Shown in pieces: positions 17,689 to 26,357 of a DNA stretch of 64,000 nucleotides. The DNA lies in NCBI RefSeq assembly GCF_001278805.1, contig NZ_CP012602.1, positions 3,569,501-3,633,500 of the forward strand, given 5' to 3'. Each line of letters opens with the position of its first letter. The first letter of the stretch is position 1. Origin of the DNA: Bacillus sp. FJAT-18017 (GTDB lineage Bacteria > Bacillota > Bacilli > Bacillales > Cytobacillaceae). The notes under the pieces were generated by a model. The model saw only the letters and a list, made by a program, of their open reading frames with translations, was not told the DNA's origin and did no database searches. The translations under genes were made by a program, and so were the position numbers.

Positions 17689-18063
17689 ATGATCGGATAT
17701 GGGGAAAGACTGCGAGCGCTGAGAAAGGAAAACCAATTGACCCTTGAAAGCGCGGCAAGAATCGTCGGGGTTGCAAAATCAACATATGCAGGGTATGAAA
17801 CTGAGTTCAGAAAACCGTCTCTAGATAAAATTAGTTTGTTTGCTGACTTTTATCACGTATCAGTTGATTATTTATTGTGTTTAACAGACCAACAAAGCAC
17901 TGAAGAGGGTCAAAGCCACAACGCTAAAACCTTTCTGTCAAAGGGAGATTTGCATTGGGATGGGGTGCCTTTAAGTGAAGAGGAACTTCATTATATCCGA
18001 GATTTCTTAGAAACGATTGCTGAGAAAAAATCCAAACAAAAGTCGGACAATAAATTTGGGTAA
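17689..18063 (+). CDS. Xre-family transcriptional regulator
   Basis: A 124-residue DNA-binding protein. The helix-turn-helix fills residues 5-62 (YGERLRALRKENQLTLESAA, GVAKSTYAGYE). A short C-terminal extension (VPLSEEELHYIRDFLETIAE) probably mediates dimerisation. The ATG follows AAAGGTGATTGA, 25 bases after the GAF-like gene. Its target is unknown; the dyad at 14325-14341 upstream of the c-di-GMP gene is a candidate. A strong terminator follows seven bases after the stop. Confidence 0.85.
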   Translation: MIGYGERLRALRKENQLTLESAARIVGVAKSTYAGYETEFRKPSLDKISLFADFYHVSVDYLLCLTDQQSTEEGQSHNAKTFLSKGDLHWDGVPLSEEELHYIRDFLETIAEKKSKQKSDNKFG

Positions 18064-18069
18064 ACTCCA

Positions 18070-18097
18070 GGGGACTAATAGCTTAGTCCCCCTTTTC
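18070..18097 (+). terminator. Terminator after the xre gene
   Basis: GGGGACTAA-TAGC-TTAGTCCCC followed by CTTTTC. Confidence 0.85.
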
Positions 18098-18224
18098 ACA
18101 TGCTATTTACCATATCACTTTAAATCCTCCTCCATTTCGGTTTTACCATTAATAATTCAGATTGATGATACAGGTTTTTTCCATTAGATTTTAATCAACA
18201 AAAAAACGATTATCATTGTAACTA

Positions 18225-18253
18225 AAAAGAAAAGGAGGGCATCGTGCCCCTCC
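18225..18253 (-). terminator. Terminator of the L,D-transpeptidase gene
   Basis: On the minus strand GGAGGGGCA-CGA-TGCCCTCC is followed by TTTTCTTTTTAG, about 30 bases beyond the stop. Confidence 0.8.
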
Positions 18254-18281
18254 CAGTCTACTATCCTATAATGTCAATTAG

Positions 18282-19028
18282 TTATTTCATCCCAAGTTTT
18301 TTCTTAGTGGAGCTCCCAACGATACCATCCGCCTTTAGCTTGTTGGCTTTTTGAAACTTCTTAACAGCTGCTTCAGTCGCAGGACCGAATACCCCGTCGA
18401 TTCCCTTTGTGCTATAGCCTTTCTTTGTTAAGAGAGTTTGGAGCTGTTTTACTTGAGGACCCTTCATTCCTTTTTTCAGGACTGAGCTTGGTGCAGTAGA
18501 TACAGGGGCAGTACTACCTTTTCCCTTCAGGCCATAGGATGCTGCAATCGAATCAAAGGATTTTTTAGAAGTAGTAATCACGACTGGTGTATTTACTTCT
18601 ACCTTGGAAAATAGCCATTCGACCTCATTATCATACATACGGATGCAGCCGCCGCTTACATAGCCGCCAATCGAGGAAGGATTGTTATTGCCATGAATAG
18701 CATAAGTTGTTCCCCATGTTCCCCTTGCATTCAAGCCAAGCCATCTGTTCCCCAGCGGATTTCTCGGATCTCCGCCAGGTATATTTGCGCTGTAATAAGG
18801 ACGGTTCTTAATTTTGTTTACAACCTTGAACTTGCCCTCAGGTGTATAGGAAGGCTGACGTCCCGTACCAACCTTAAATGTTTTTACGAGTTTGTTATTA
18901 TCATAGTAAGCCAGTTTATTATTGGCTTTATTGATAATAATAAATTCATCCGCCCCCGCTGCCAATGCTGGTGCCTCAAATAGTACAAGTGATAACAACA
19001 GCATTAGGCTAATCATAATCTTTTTCAT
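18282..19028 (-). CDS. Secreted L,D-transpeptidase with peptidoglycan-binding domain
   Basis: A 248-residue exported cell-wall enzyme that forms or remodels 3-3 cross-links. The signal peptide runs from MKKIMISLMLLLSLVLF to about ALAAGA. The YkuD catalytic domain covers about 30-155, with the active site HGNNNPSSIGGYVSGGCIRM (His plus Cys in SGGCIRM). A linker rich in Ser, Thr, Ala and Pro precedes a PG_binding_1 domain at about 185-248 (MKGPQVKQLQTLLTKKGY). I chose the ATG at 19028, directly after AAGGGGGATTGGGAA; a longer start at 19046 would bury the signal peptide. Monocistronic. Confidence 0.93.
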   Translation of the reverse strand: MKKIMISLMLLLSLVLFEAPALAAGADEFIIINKANNKLAYYDNNKLVKTFKVGTGRQPSYTPEGKFKVVNKIKNRPYYSANIPGGDPRNPLGNRWLGLNARGTWGTTYAIHGNNNPSSIGGYVSGGCIRMYDNEVEWLFSKVEVNTPVVITTSKKSFDSIAASYGLKGKGSTAPVSTAPSSVLKKGMKGPQVKQLQTLLTKKGYSTKGIDGVFGPATEAAVKKFQKANKLKADGIVGSSTKKKLGMK

Positions 19029-19375
19029 TTCCCAATCCCCCTTCATTCACACGACGCTTTATCCTATGCAGTTATAAGTAAAAATGGTGTAAGAATGATT
19101 GCTTAAAAGTAAACAAATTTCTGCATCTGATAAAACGTAATCACCTTAATAGACTTTCATTTGTAATAATTGTTACATGAAATTAACTAAATTAGAAAAA
19201 ATTTCAATCTTCTTTTTCTTACAAAACCTGCCATTTTATCGAAGGATTACGCGTTTTGTGGTGAAAGCTAATGCTCTGGATGAAGGATGTTGGATTTGAG
19301 GAGGAGTGGGTTTAATAGAAGCTTCTAATTAAAGCAGGCAAAGCTCCCCTGCCAACAAAGATTAGTGCATACAAA

Positions 19376-19412
19376 AAAGGAGTGTCCCCGACGTAATCCG
19401 GGACACTCCTTT
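19376..19412. terminator. Bidirectional hairpin downstream of the ABC exporter
   Basis: AAAGGAGTGTCCC pairs with GGGACACTCCTTT around 11 bases. On the minus strand it is followed by TTTTGTATG, so it can end transcripts of the ABC exporter operon that have read through the repeat locus. Confidence 0.8.
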
Positions 19413-19498
19413 CCTTATTAATCGAACAAGAAAGTACTCAACTACACAGCATACTTTTTTAGTACGGATAGTAGACATCAGATTCAAAAATCGAAACG

Positions 19499-19690
19499 CC
19501 GTCAATACATGTTATTGAGCACATTTCACTTGCATCTAGAACCCAAAACATTTCCAATAAAGGGTATTGAACACATTTCACCTCCCTCTGGAACCCGAAA
19601 CGTTTCCAATACACGGTATTGGGCACATTTCACTTGCATCTAGAACCCGAAACGTTAACAATACATCTTGGGTACTTTCACTTGGTCAAC
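19499..19690. repeat. 52-bp tandem repeat, locus A
   Basis: Three full copies and partial flanks with a regular 52-bp period (unit starts near 19512, 19564 and 19616). Each unit carries ACATTTCACTTGCATC, then TAGAACCCGAAACGTT, and ends CAATAC. The next unit begins GTATTG, so each junction forms the palindrome CAATAC-ACG-GTATTG. The core ACATTTCACT...ACCCGA is shared with locus B at 32.7 kb. The locus sits between the exporter stop (19724) and the terminator at 19376. Confidence 0.85.
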
Positions 19691-19723
19691 CGAATCTGTA
19701 ACGAAAACCAAATTTTTAAAAAA

Positions 19724-21493
19724 TCAAACTGCTTTTTGTGAAGCGTGAAGTCTCCAATACAGTCCTCGGCGCTGAAGGAGTTCCTTATGAGTTCCTTCTT
19801 CAGCTATGCGGCCCTTATCAATGAACAGAATTTTTGTTGAATTTTGGATCGTTGAGAGCCTATGGGCAATGATGAAGGACGTCCGCCCGTACAAAAGCGT
19901 TTCCAGCCCCTTTTGCAATGCAAGTTCTGTTTCCGTATCGATGGAAGATGTTGCTTCATCAAGAATCAGGATTCTAGGGTCGGCCAGCAGCGCCCTTGCA
20001 AATGAAATCAGCTGCCTTTGCCCAGTTGATAGCCTGGTACCTCGCTCGTTTACTTCAGTATTATATCCATCCTTTAGTGAACTGATAAACTCGTGGGCCT
20101 GCACTGCTTTTGCTGCTCCAATGACTTCCTCGTCCGTTGCATCCAGCCGCCCGTAACGAATATTGTCCATAATAGTCCCTGAGAAAATGAATGGGTCTTG
20201 GAGCATGACCCCCATTTGCCTGCGCAGTGACTGGATGGTTACCCCGCTGCTATCGATTCCATCAATCTCAACCTTCCCATCGGTACTTTCATAGAAACGG
20301 CTTAACAAACTAACGATTGTCGTTTTTCCTGAACCAGTCGCCCCCACAAGTGCAATAGTATCACCGGGTTCAGCCGTAAAACTGACATTGTCCAGGACAC
20401 GTCCTCCCTCATCATATGCAAAAGTAACATTCTTAAATGAAACATGACCTTTAACTTCCGGAAGCTCCTTCGCGCCCGGAGCATCCACCACCAAGGGTTT
20501 TTCATCCATTGTTTCAAAAATTCGTTCCAGATAAGCCATGGCGTTAATGATTGCATTATAGAAGTTCCCTATATTCGCAAGCGGTGTCCAAAACATCCAA
20601 ATGTAACCGACAAATGCTATCAGAGACCCAACAGTGACCCCGTCCCCAATCATCGAGACACCGGCGATATAGATGAATGACACGGTCAGTACCGAGATAT
20701 TTTCAATCGCAGGCCATAAAAGAAAGTGAATTTTAATCGCCTTCATCCATGATGTCCGGTAGTTTCCCGAGACTCCGCTAAAAATCTGTTTGTTTTCATT
20801 TTCCCTTGAAAAAGCCTGGGTCACCTTAATACCGCTAATGCTTTCATGAATATAGGCATTCATATTGGATTGTTTGTTGCTGACACTTTGCCATGCTTTC
20901 CTCTGGGCATTTTTCAAAAGAAGGATGACACCTGCAAGAACTGGAAAGCCGGCCAGCGCATACAATGTCAGCTGCGGATCAATTGAAATCATGAATCCCA
21001 CGATAACAATCAGGCTGAACAAATCGGTAATAACATTGATGATTCCGTTCGAAAGCAGGTCACTCAGTGAATTGACATAGTTGACAACCCTGACAAGAAT
21101 TTTGCCATGCGGCCTGCTATCATAAAAAGAAAAGGACAGATTTTGCAAGTGGGTAAATAAATCCCGTCTAATGTCGCGGATGATGCTCTGTCCGGTCTGG
21201 GTCATAATCCGGATACGGAATTTCATGCATATTCCGGTTACCACAAGCGCCAGCAAGTAGATACCTGAAAGAAGATATAAACCTGGAATATCTCCGGATG
21301 GGATTTTATCATCGATTGCCAGTTTGACTAGATAAGGCCCCACAAGATTGGCGGTACTTGCAATCAGCATAATCAGGACAGCTAAAAGCAGTTTTGTTTT
21401 ATACGGTTTGACAAAAACCATCAACCGTTTAAAGTGGGCCAGCTGGAATGGAGATTCCAATTCCTCATCCACATCGAATTTATTCCGCGCCAT
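19724..21493 (-). CDS. ABC exporter half-transporter, canonical ATPase site
   Basis: A 589-residue type IV exporter subunit. Six membrane helices fill about 30-320. The ATPase domain has Walker A LVGATGSGKTT, signature RLSTGQRQL (serine site reads LSTGQ), Walker B ILILDEATSSIDTETE with the catalytic Glu, and the IAHRLSTIQ switch. It overlaps the partner gene by 14 bases. I chose the ATG at 21493 after GGAGGTGGTGTATCAGT. It forms a heterodimer with the upstream subunit, where the catalytic Glu is replaced by Asp, so ATP hydrolysis is asymmetric. The substrate is unknown; multidrug or lipid export is usual. Confidence 0.92.
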   Translation of the reverse strand: MARNKFDVDEELESPFQLAHFKRLMVFVKPYKTKLLLAVLIMLIASTANLVGPYLVKLAIDDKIPSGDIPGLYLLSGIYLLALVVTGICMKFRIRIMTQTGQSIIRDIRRDLFTHLQNLSFSFYDSRPHGKILVRVVNYVNSLSDLLSNGIINVITDLFSLIVIVGFMISIDPQLTLYALAGFPVLAGVILLLKNAQRKAWQSVSNKQSNMNAYIHESISGIKVTQAFSRENENKQIFSGVSGNYRTSWMKAIKIHFLLWPAIENISVLTVSFIYIAGVSMIGDGVTVGSLIAFVGYIWMFWTPLANIGNFYNAIINAMAYLERIFETMDEKPLVVDAPGAKELPEVKGHVSFKNVTFAYDEGGRVLDNVSFTAEPGDTIALVGATGSGKTTIVSLLSRFYESTDGKVEIDGIDSSGVTIQSLRRQMGVMLQDPFIFSGTIMDNIRYGRLDATDEEVIGAAKAVQAHEFISSLKDGYNTEVNERGTRLSTGQRQLISFARALLADPRILILDEATSSIDTETELALQKGLETLLYGRTSFIIAHRLSTIQNSTKILFIDKGRIAEEGTHKELLQRRGLYWRLHASQKAV

Positions 21494-23246
21494 ACTGATA
21501 CACCACCTCCCTATCGTCTTCAACGGCTTCAAGGCCGCCATGCTGGTTTACGTACACCTTCTGGTAATACCCATTAGCCCGAAGTAATTCTTCATGGGTA
21601 CCCCGCTCTATAATCCTGCCTTTTTCCATCACAAGAATTAAATCAGCATCCTTAACCGATGAGATTCGGTGAGCAATAATAAAACACGTTTTTCCCACCA
21701 AAATCTTCTTCAGCGTTTCCTGGATGCGCAGCTCGGTCTCCATATCAACTGCGGATGTTGTATCGTCAAGTACCAATATTGAAGGATTCTTTAAAATCGC
21801 CCGGGCCAAGGCAATCCGCTGTTTCTGGCCGCCCGACAATCCGACACCCCGCTCGCCGACAATCGTGTCATAACCTTCCGGAAGCTCTTCAATGAATTCA
21901 TGAGCCTCGGCTATCTTTGCTGCCTCCTTGACGGCTTCAAACGGGGCATCCGGATTGCCATAGGCAATATTGCCTTCAATCGTATCGGAGAACAGAAAAA
22001 TATCCTGCATGACCATTGCCATCCGTTCACGGAGCTTATGAATATCCCGCTCTCTCACATCCGTACCATCGACTTTTACCACTCCGCTGTCCGCATCATA
22101 AAAACGGTGCAGCAAGTTTACAAGTGTCGACTTACCCGATCCGGTTGCACCAATTATCCCAACCGTCTGTCCCGGCTCAGCCTTAAAGGTAACGTCCGAA
22201 AGCACGTCTTCGTCCCCATAGCTGAATGAGACATGGTTGAATTCGACGAAGCCTTTAACCTGTTCTTCCCTGCCTTTAACCGCGTTAACGATTTTCGCAG
22301 GAGTCTTAAGAAGCTCCTCAACCTTTTTAGCTGAAGCAATAAATCGCTGAACGTCGTTAATCAGCCAGCCTGCCATCCGCATTGGGTTGTTCAAAGCCCA
22401 AATGAGACCGTTGAACGTTGCCAGCTCACCAAGGGTTAGCGAGTTATTAATAACCATAATTCCACCGACAAGTATCATGACAACGGTGAATACACCCGCA
22501 AGCGAGTCCAGCACAGGCAAAAATTTCTCCCAGACCTTTGCTGATGCAAGGTTCTTTTCCTTGTAGCCTTCGTTTTCAACGGTAAACTTTTCGATTTCAT
22601 AGGGTTCTTTTGCAAATGCCTTTACAACCCTATTGCCGCTTATATTTTCCTGGACCACTGAATTCAATTTGGCAAATTGTCCGCGGATTTCCGAGAATGT
22701 CGGCCCGACCGCATAGGTCAGCCTGTAGGCAAAAAAGCCAATCACCGGGGTAACTGCGAGCATCGCCAGTGCAAGCTGCGGATGAATGGTGAACATGAAA
22801 ACGATCGCAAACAAGAGAATCGCTGCATTTTCAAAAATCATATAAATCGACCAGGCGGTGAATGCCCTGACCATTTCCATATCCCCGGTCATTCTTGCCA
22901 TGATATCACCGGTCTTCGTTTTGTCGTAAAAATAAAAATCGAGCAGGTTCAGCCTATCGTACAGCTTGTTCCTGATCGTATAAACAACATTTTGCGAGAT
23001 TCGCTCAAAAACCAATTGATACGTATAACGGATCAAGGTCTTTAGGATAGTGGCCCCAATCATGATGGCGATGAGTGAGAAAAGCAAATCCCTCTCATTG
23101 CCAATGATGACGTTATCGATGATTCGCCCCGCAATGTATGGATTGACCAAGTTAAGGCCTGTAACCAGAACAGCCATTACCAGGCCAAGACTGAATCTAA
23201 CCTTAAACTCCCTAAGATACCCCCAAATCCAGCGAATGCTATGCAT
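21480..23246 (-). CDS. ABC exporter half-transporter, degenerate ATPase site
   Basis: A 588-residue type IV exporter subunit with six helices followed by an ATPase domain. Walker A is IIGATGSGKSTLV and the signature GVGLSGGQKQRIAL is canonical. Walker B reads ILVLDDTTSAVDME, with Asp where the catalytic Glu should be. Heterodimeric exporters such as BmrCD, YheIH or TM287/288 have one consensus and one degenerate site, and this pair fits that scheme with the altered LSTGQ in the partner. ATG follows GGGAGGAAAAAAT. First gene of the two-gene operon. Confidence 0.92.
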   Translation of the reverse strand: MHSIRWIWGYLREFKVRFSLGLVMAVLVTGLNLVNPYIAGRIIDNVIIGNERDLLFSLIAIMIGATILKTLIRYTYQLVFERISQNVVYTIRNKLYDRLNLLDFYFYDKTKTGDIMARMTGDMEMVRAFTAWSIYMIFENAAILLFAIVFMFTIHPQLALAMLAVTPVIGFFAYRLTYAVGPTFSEIRGQFAKLNSVVQENISGNRVVKAFAKEPYEIEKFTVENEGYKEKNLASAKVWEKFLPVLDSLAGVFTVVMILVGGIMVINNSLTLGELATFNGLIWALNNPMRMAGWLINDVQRFIASAKKVEELLKTPAKIVNAVKGREEQVKGFVEFNHVSFSYGDEDVLSDVTFKAEPGQTVGIIGATGSGKSTLVNLLHRFYDADSGVVKVDGTDVRERDIHKLRERMAMVMQDIFLFSDTIEGNIAYGNPDAPFEAVKEAAKIAEAHEFIEELPEGYDTIVGERGVGLSGGQKQRIALARAILKNPSILVLDDTTSAVDMETELRIQETLKKILVGKTCFIIAHRISSVKDADLILVMEKGRIIERGTHEELLRANGYYQKVYVNQHGGLEAVEDDREVVYQYGAE

Positions 23247-23465
23247 ATTTTTTCCTCCCCCTTAAAGCACTCCATGAACTTATAAAACCCCTACTCACCC
23301 CTTATATGAACGTTATGTATGTAATATTACGGAATTCGAAAGAAAATTCCGTGTCATCCATTCTACTATAGGCTAAAGGGAAATACTAGAAGAAAATTCC
23401 ACATTTGCATTCTATTTTGTTAAGACGTACTGGGACTGGGGAACTTCAATTTTAATCAACACAAA

Positions 23466-23498
23466 AACGCCCGTCTTCCAATGGGAAGAACGGGCGTT
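23466..23498 (-). terminator. Terminator of the POT transporter gene
   Basis: On the minus strand AACGCCCGTTCTTCC and GGAAGACGGGCGTT pair, followed by TTTGTGTTG. Confidence 0.9.
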
Positions 23499-23506
23499 CA
23501 AGAATA

Positions 23507-24997
23507 TTAACGGATGCCTTTCATATAACTTTGAATCTTCGGAGCGATAATGAATAGCAAGATCCCAAGAAGAATAGACGCTCCACCAATAAGACCAAAG
23601 TAAGAAGTTTCATTTTCAGGTGAATAGAATTTAACCAACTGTGCATTCAGTGCCTGAGCGCCTGAACTTGATAAGAACCAAAGGCTCATTGTCTGCGCTG
23701 AGAATGCTGCTGGTGCCAGTTTTGTTGTAGCTGACAAACCGACTGGAGAAAGCAGTAATTCACCGATAACAACAATGAAATAGCTCAGCACAAGCCACAA
23801 CGGATTAACAAGTGATTCAGTACCAGTCAGGTAACCTGGCAGCAGAATGACCAGGAAGGACATTCCGGCAAACAATAGCGCCAAGGAAAACTTTTGCGGA
23901 ATGGTTGGCTGGCGTTTGCCAAGCTTCACCCACATCCAGGCAAATACCGGTGCAAGGAAAATAATAAATAATGGGTTTAGCGACTGGAACCATGCTGGTG
24001 AAATTTCAAGTCCAGCAAAATTCAGGTCAGTACGCTTGTCCGCATAACTTGCAAGAATCGTCGATCCCTGTTCCTGGATAGCCCAGAACATAACTGAAGC
24101 AATGAACAGCGGAATGTATGCAAGCAAACGTGAACGTTCGTCGGAATTTGTTTTAGGGCTGCGGTACATAACAATAAAATAAATAGTAGGAATAAGTAGT
24201 GCAAGAATACTTACAATGTCTACAAATCTTACAATTGTCAAGGTGCCAGTTGAAACACCAATAAGAACGATTGCTAATAGGACGGCTGCACCAATCCCGA
24301 TATAAGTATAAACTTTTTTCTTTTCTTCAGGCAGAAGCGGATTTGGTACGATTGTACCTGCAAGGCCAAGGTTCTTCTTCTTTGTGAAATAAAATTGAAG
24401 AAGACCGAAGAACATACCTACTGCTGCTACACTAAAACCAAGGTGGAAGCTAGTTTTCATAAAGTGGCCTGTGATAAGCGGAGCAAGGAAACCACCCATG
24501 TTAATACCCATATAGAAGATACTGAAGCCAGCATCACGGCGATCATCAGTTTCCGAGTACAAGTCACCTACCACCGACGATACGTTAGGTTTCAACAAAC
24601 CAGTACCAAGGATAATAAGCACCATGGAAACATAGAACAATTCGACACTACCCGGAATTGCCAAGGCAATGTGACCAAACATAATCAAAATACCACCATA
24701 GAAAATGGCTTTGGATGTACCAAATACTCGGTCAGCAAGCCAGCCACCGATAATACCCGACATGTAAACCAGGGCACCATAGATGGACATAATCGCTAGT
24801 GCAGTTTTTTCTGGAAGGCCTAAGCCGCCTTGGGAAGTTTCATAGTAAATGTAGAAAACGAGGATTGCCCTCATACCATAATATGAGAAACGCTCCCAGA
24901 ATTCTGTGAAGAACAGTGTAAACAAGCCTTTTGGATGTCCAAAGAAGCCTGTTTGCGGAACACTGTCCACAATTTTCTGTTTATTATAGTTTGACAT
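23507..24997 (-). CDS. POT-family proton/oligopeptide symporter, DtpT-like
   Basis: A 496-residue transporter of the PTR2/POT family that imports di- and tripeptides with protons. Family motifs are FFTEFWERFSYYGMRAIL (the ExxER proton site in helix 1), GGWLADRVFGTSKAIFYGG and FSIFYMGINMGGFLAPL. About 14 hydrophobic helices are visible. I chose the ATG at 24997 after AGGAGGAGAAAGAAG; the longer frame upstream lacks a ribosome site. It is monocistronic and diverges from the HTH regulator gene, with the degenerate repeat locus C between them. Confidence 0.93.
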   Translation of the reverse strand: MSNYNKQKIVDSVPQTGFFGHPKGLFTLFFTEFWERFSYYGMRAILVFYIYYETSQGGLGLPEKTALAIMSIYGALVYMSGIIGGWLADRVFGTSKAIFYGGILIMFGHIALAIPGSVELFYVSMVLIILGTGLLKPNVSSVVGDLYSETDDRRDAGFSIFYMGINMGGFLAPLITGHFMKTSFHLGFSVAAVGMFFGLLQFYFTKKKNLGLAGTIVPNPLLPEEKKKVYTYIGIGAAVLLAIVLIGVSTGTLTIVRFVDIVSILALLIPTIYFIVMYRSPKTNSDERSRLLAYIPLFIASVMFWAIQEQGSTILASYADKRTDLNFAGLEISPAWFQSLNPLFIIFLAPVFAWMWVKLGKRQPTIPQKFSLALLFAGMSFLVILLPGYLTGTESLVNPLWLVLSYFIVVIGELLLSPVGLSATTKLAPAAFSAQTMSLWFLSSSGAQALNAQLVKFYSPENETSYFGLIGGASILLGILLFIIAPKIQSYMKGIR

Positions 24998-25293
24998 CTT
25001 CTTTCTCCTCCTCATATTACCCAATAATACTTTTTTACTATAGAGGTTGTCAAAACATCTTTTTGGTAATAATCTGATTTTGATGGAAAAAAGCTGATAT
25101 TTCAGCATTCTCAGTTAAAAAGAAAGTTTTTTGAAAATAATAATTATATTAATAAGATTCTTTCAACTTTGAATCTTCAGTAACTATCAAACGCATCTAA
25201 AGTCAATATTTTATAAAAATTTAGTCCCTTCCGAGGGATGTAAAGTTGCAAAGAGTTTTTACACTCAAAGAGCTGGAACTACCAGTTAAGTGT

Positions 25294-25480
25294 ATATTTT
25301 AGAAGTTTGGGTCTCTCTTTAGAGCAGAAACGTCAAGTAAATCATCTTCCTAGAAGTTTTGACCACCTTTAAGATTAGATTTGTCGAGTAAATTACATTT
25401 CTAGAAACCTCGATTTCCCTTTGAGGGCAGAATCTTCGAAATCTTAATTTCCAGTTGTTTTGACCCCTTCAAATGCGAAA
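25294..25480. repeat. Degenerate tandem repeat of about 51 bp, locus C
   Basis: Three clear units and a weaker fourth. TAGAA marks each at 25300, 25351 and 25402, followed by GTTTTGACC-like sequence, CTTTNAGA, and GTC(A/G)AGTAAAT. Copies differ by about a third of positions. The third unit (ACATTTC, then CTAGAAACCTCGA) partly resembles the cores of loci A and B, and the period is nearly the same. Confidence 0.55.
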
Positions 25481-25601
25481 TATAACCCTGCTAGGTTTTC
25501 CCTTAGGATATGACCGTTAAACCTTATAAAGGAAGTTACTCGATGATCATCCTGATTTAATCTGGTAATTCCTTGGTTGCTCCCCTCTTCTTCTTATTTT
25601 T

Positions 25602-25619
25602 TATACTTTATAGTATAAT
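25602..25619 (+). promoter_or_regulatory. Regulator promoter with overlapping palindrome
   Basis: TATACT-TTAT-AGTATA (25602-25617) is a perfect dyad that overlaps the -10 element TATAAT at 25614. The -35 is weak (TTCTTA). The half-site recurs in the sodA promoter at 27030-27054. Confidence 0.5.
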
Positions 25620-25673
25620 TATTACAAATTTAACCCTCAGGCAGCAGATTCACAAGGAAATGGGAGGCAAATC

Positions 25674-26309
25674 ATGCATCTGATAGAGGCCAGAAAATCA
25701 ACAAAAGACAGGATTCTGGAGCTTTTGAAAAAGGAAGCATCCATGACAGTTGCACATTTAACCGGACAGTTGAATATTACTCATATGGCTGTACGGAAGC
25801 ATCTGAACGGACTTGAAAGCGATGGCTTTATCCAGTCTCAAGATTTTAAGCAGCCAATGGGCAGACCCTTGCAGATTTATACACTGACAGCGAAAGGCGA
25901 AAGTCTGTTTCCAAAAAACTATGAGGGAATAACTCTTGAATTTCTTCAGGATATACAGGCCATGTATGGAGAGAACGCCGTAGAGGTTCTTTTTAAAAAA
26001 CGAGAAGAAAGGCTGACTCGCGAATACTCGGTAAGGCTTGCAGATAAATCGAATCCTGAAAAAATCCGTGAACTTGTTTCCATTCAAAACGAGAAAGGCT
26101 ATATGGCTGCCGGTGTACAGGTTGATGAACATACCTATGAATTGTTTGAATACAATTGTCCAATCCTGGCAGTTGCAAATCAGCACAAGGAAGCCTGCCG
26201 TTGCGAAACAAGAATGCTCCGGAATGCTCTCGACACTGAGGATATCCAAAGAGTTAGCTGCAAAACCGAATCCGACGACCACTGCAAATTCAGGATTAAA
26301 TTTAAATAA
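25674..26309 (+). CDS. HTH regulator with C-terminal cysteine cluster, SufR-like
   Basis: A 211-residue transcription factor. The winged HTH covers about 10-75 (TVAHLTGQLNITHMAVRKHL then GRPLQIYTLTAKG). The C-terminal half carries five cysteines at 162, 175, 177, 196 and 204 in the order CPILAVA, CRCETRM, VSCKTE and DHCKF. This arrangement is like SufR and related COG2345 regulators, which hold an Fe-S cluster and sense iron or oxidative stress. ATG follows GGGAGGCAAATC. It converges on sodA, which fits an oxidative-stress role. The exact family and ligand are inferred. Confidence 0.8.
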   Translation: MHLIEARKSTKDRILELLKKEASMTVAHLTGQLNITHMAVRKHLNGLESDGFIQSQDFKQPMGRPLQIYTLTAKGESLFPKNYEGITLEFLQDIQAMYGENAVEVLFKKREERLTREYSVRLADKSNPEKIRELVSIQNEKGYMAAGVQVDEHTYELFEYNCPILAVANQHKEACRCETRMLRNALDTEDIQRVSCKTESDDHCKFRIKFK

Positions 26310-26314
26310 AAAAC

Positions 26315-26338
26315 CACTTTCAGACGATGCTGAAAGTG
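26315..26338. terminator. Bidirectional terminator between regulator and sodA
   Basis: CACTTTCAG-ACGATG-CTGAAAGTG, flanked by AAAAAACC on one side and ATTTTTTGC on the other. It serves both convergent genes. Confidence 0.9.
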
Positions 26339-26357
26339 ATTTTTTGCTTTTCGATAC

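Larger units (their letters stand above)
24998..25673. other. 676-bp divergent intergenic region
   Basis: It lies between the POT gene (minus) and the HTH regulator (plus). It contains a degenerate tandem array of about 51 bp period (25294-25480) and the regulator promoter with a palindrome (25602-25619). Nothing T-box-like or otherwise structured was recognised in the POT leader. Confidence 0.5.

Noticed and set aside
24998..25293. T-box or other riboswitch in the POT transporter leader
   Set aside because: No T-box sequence, specifier hairpin or terminator pair is visible. The leader is AT-rich without conserved elements.
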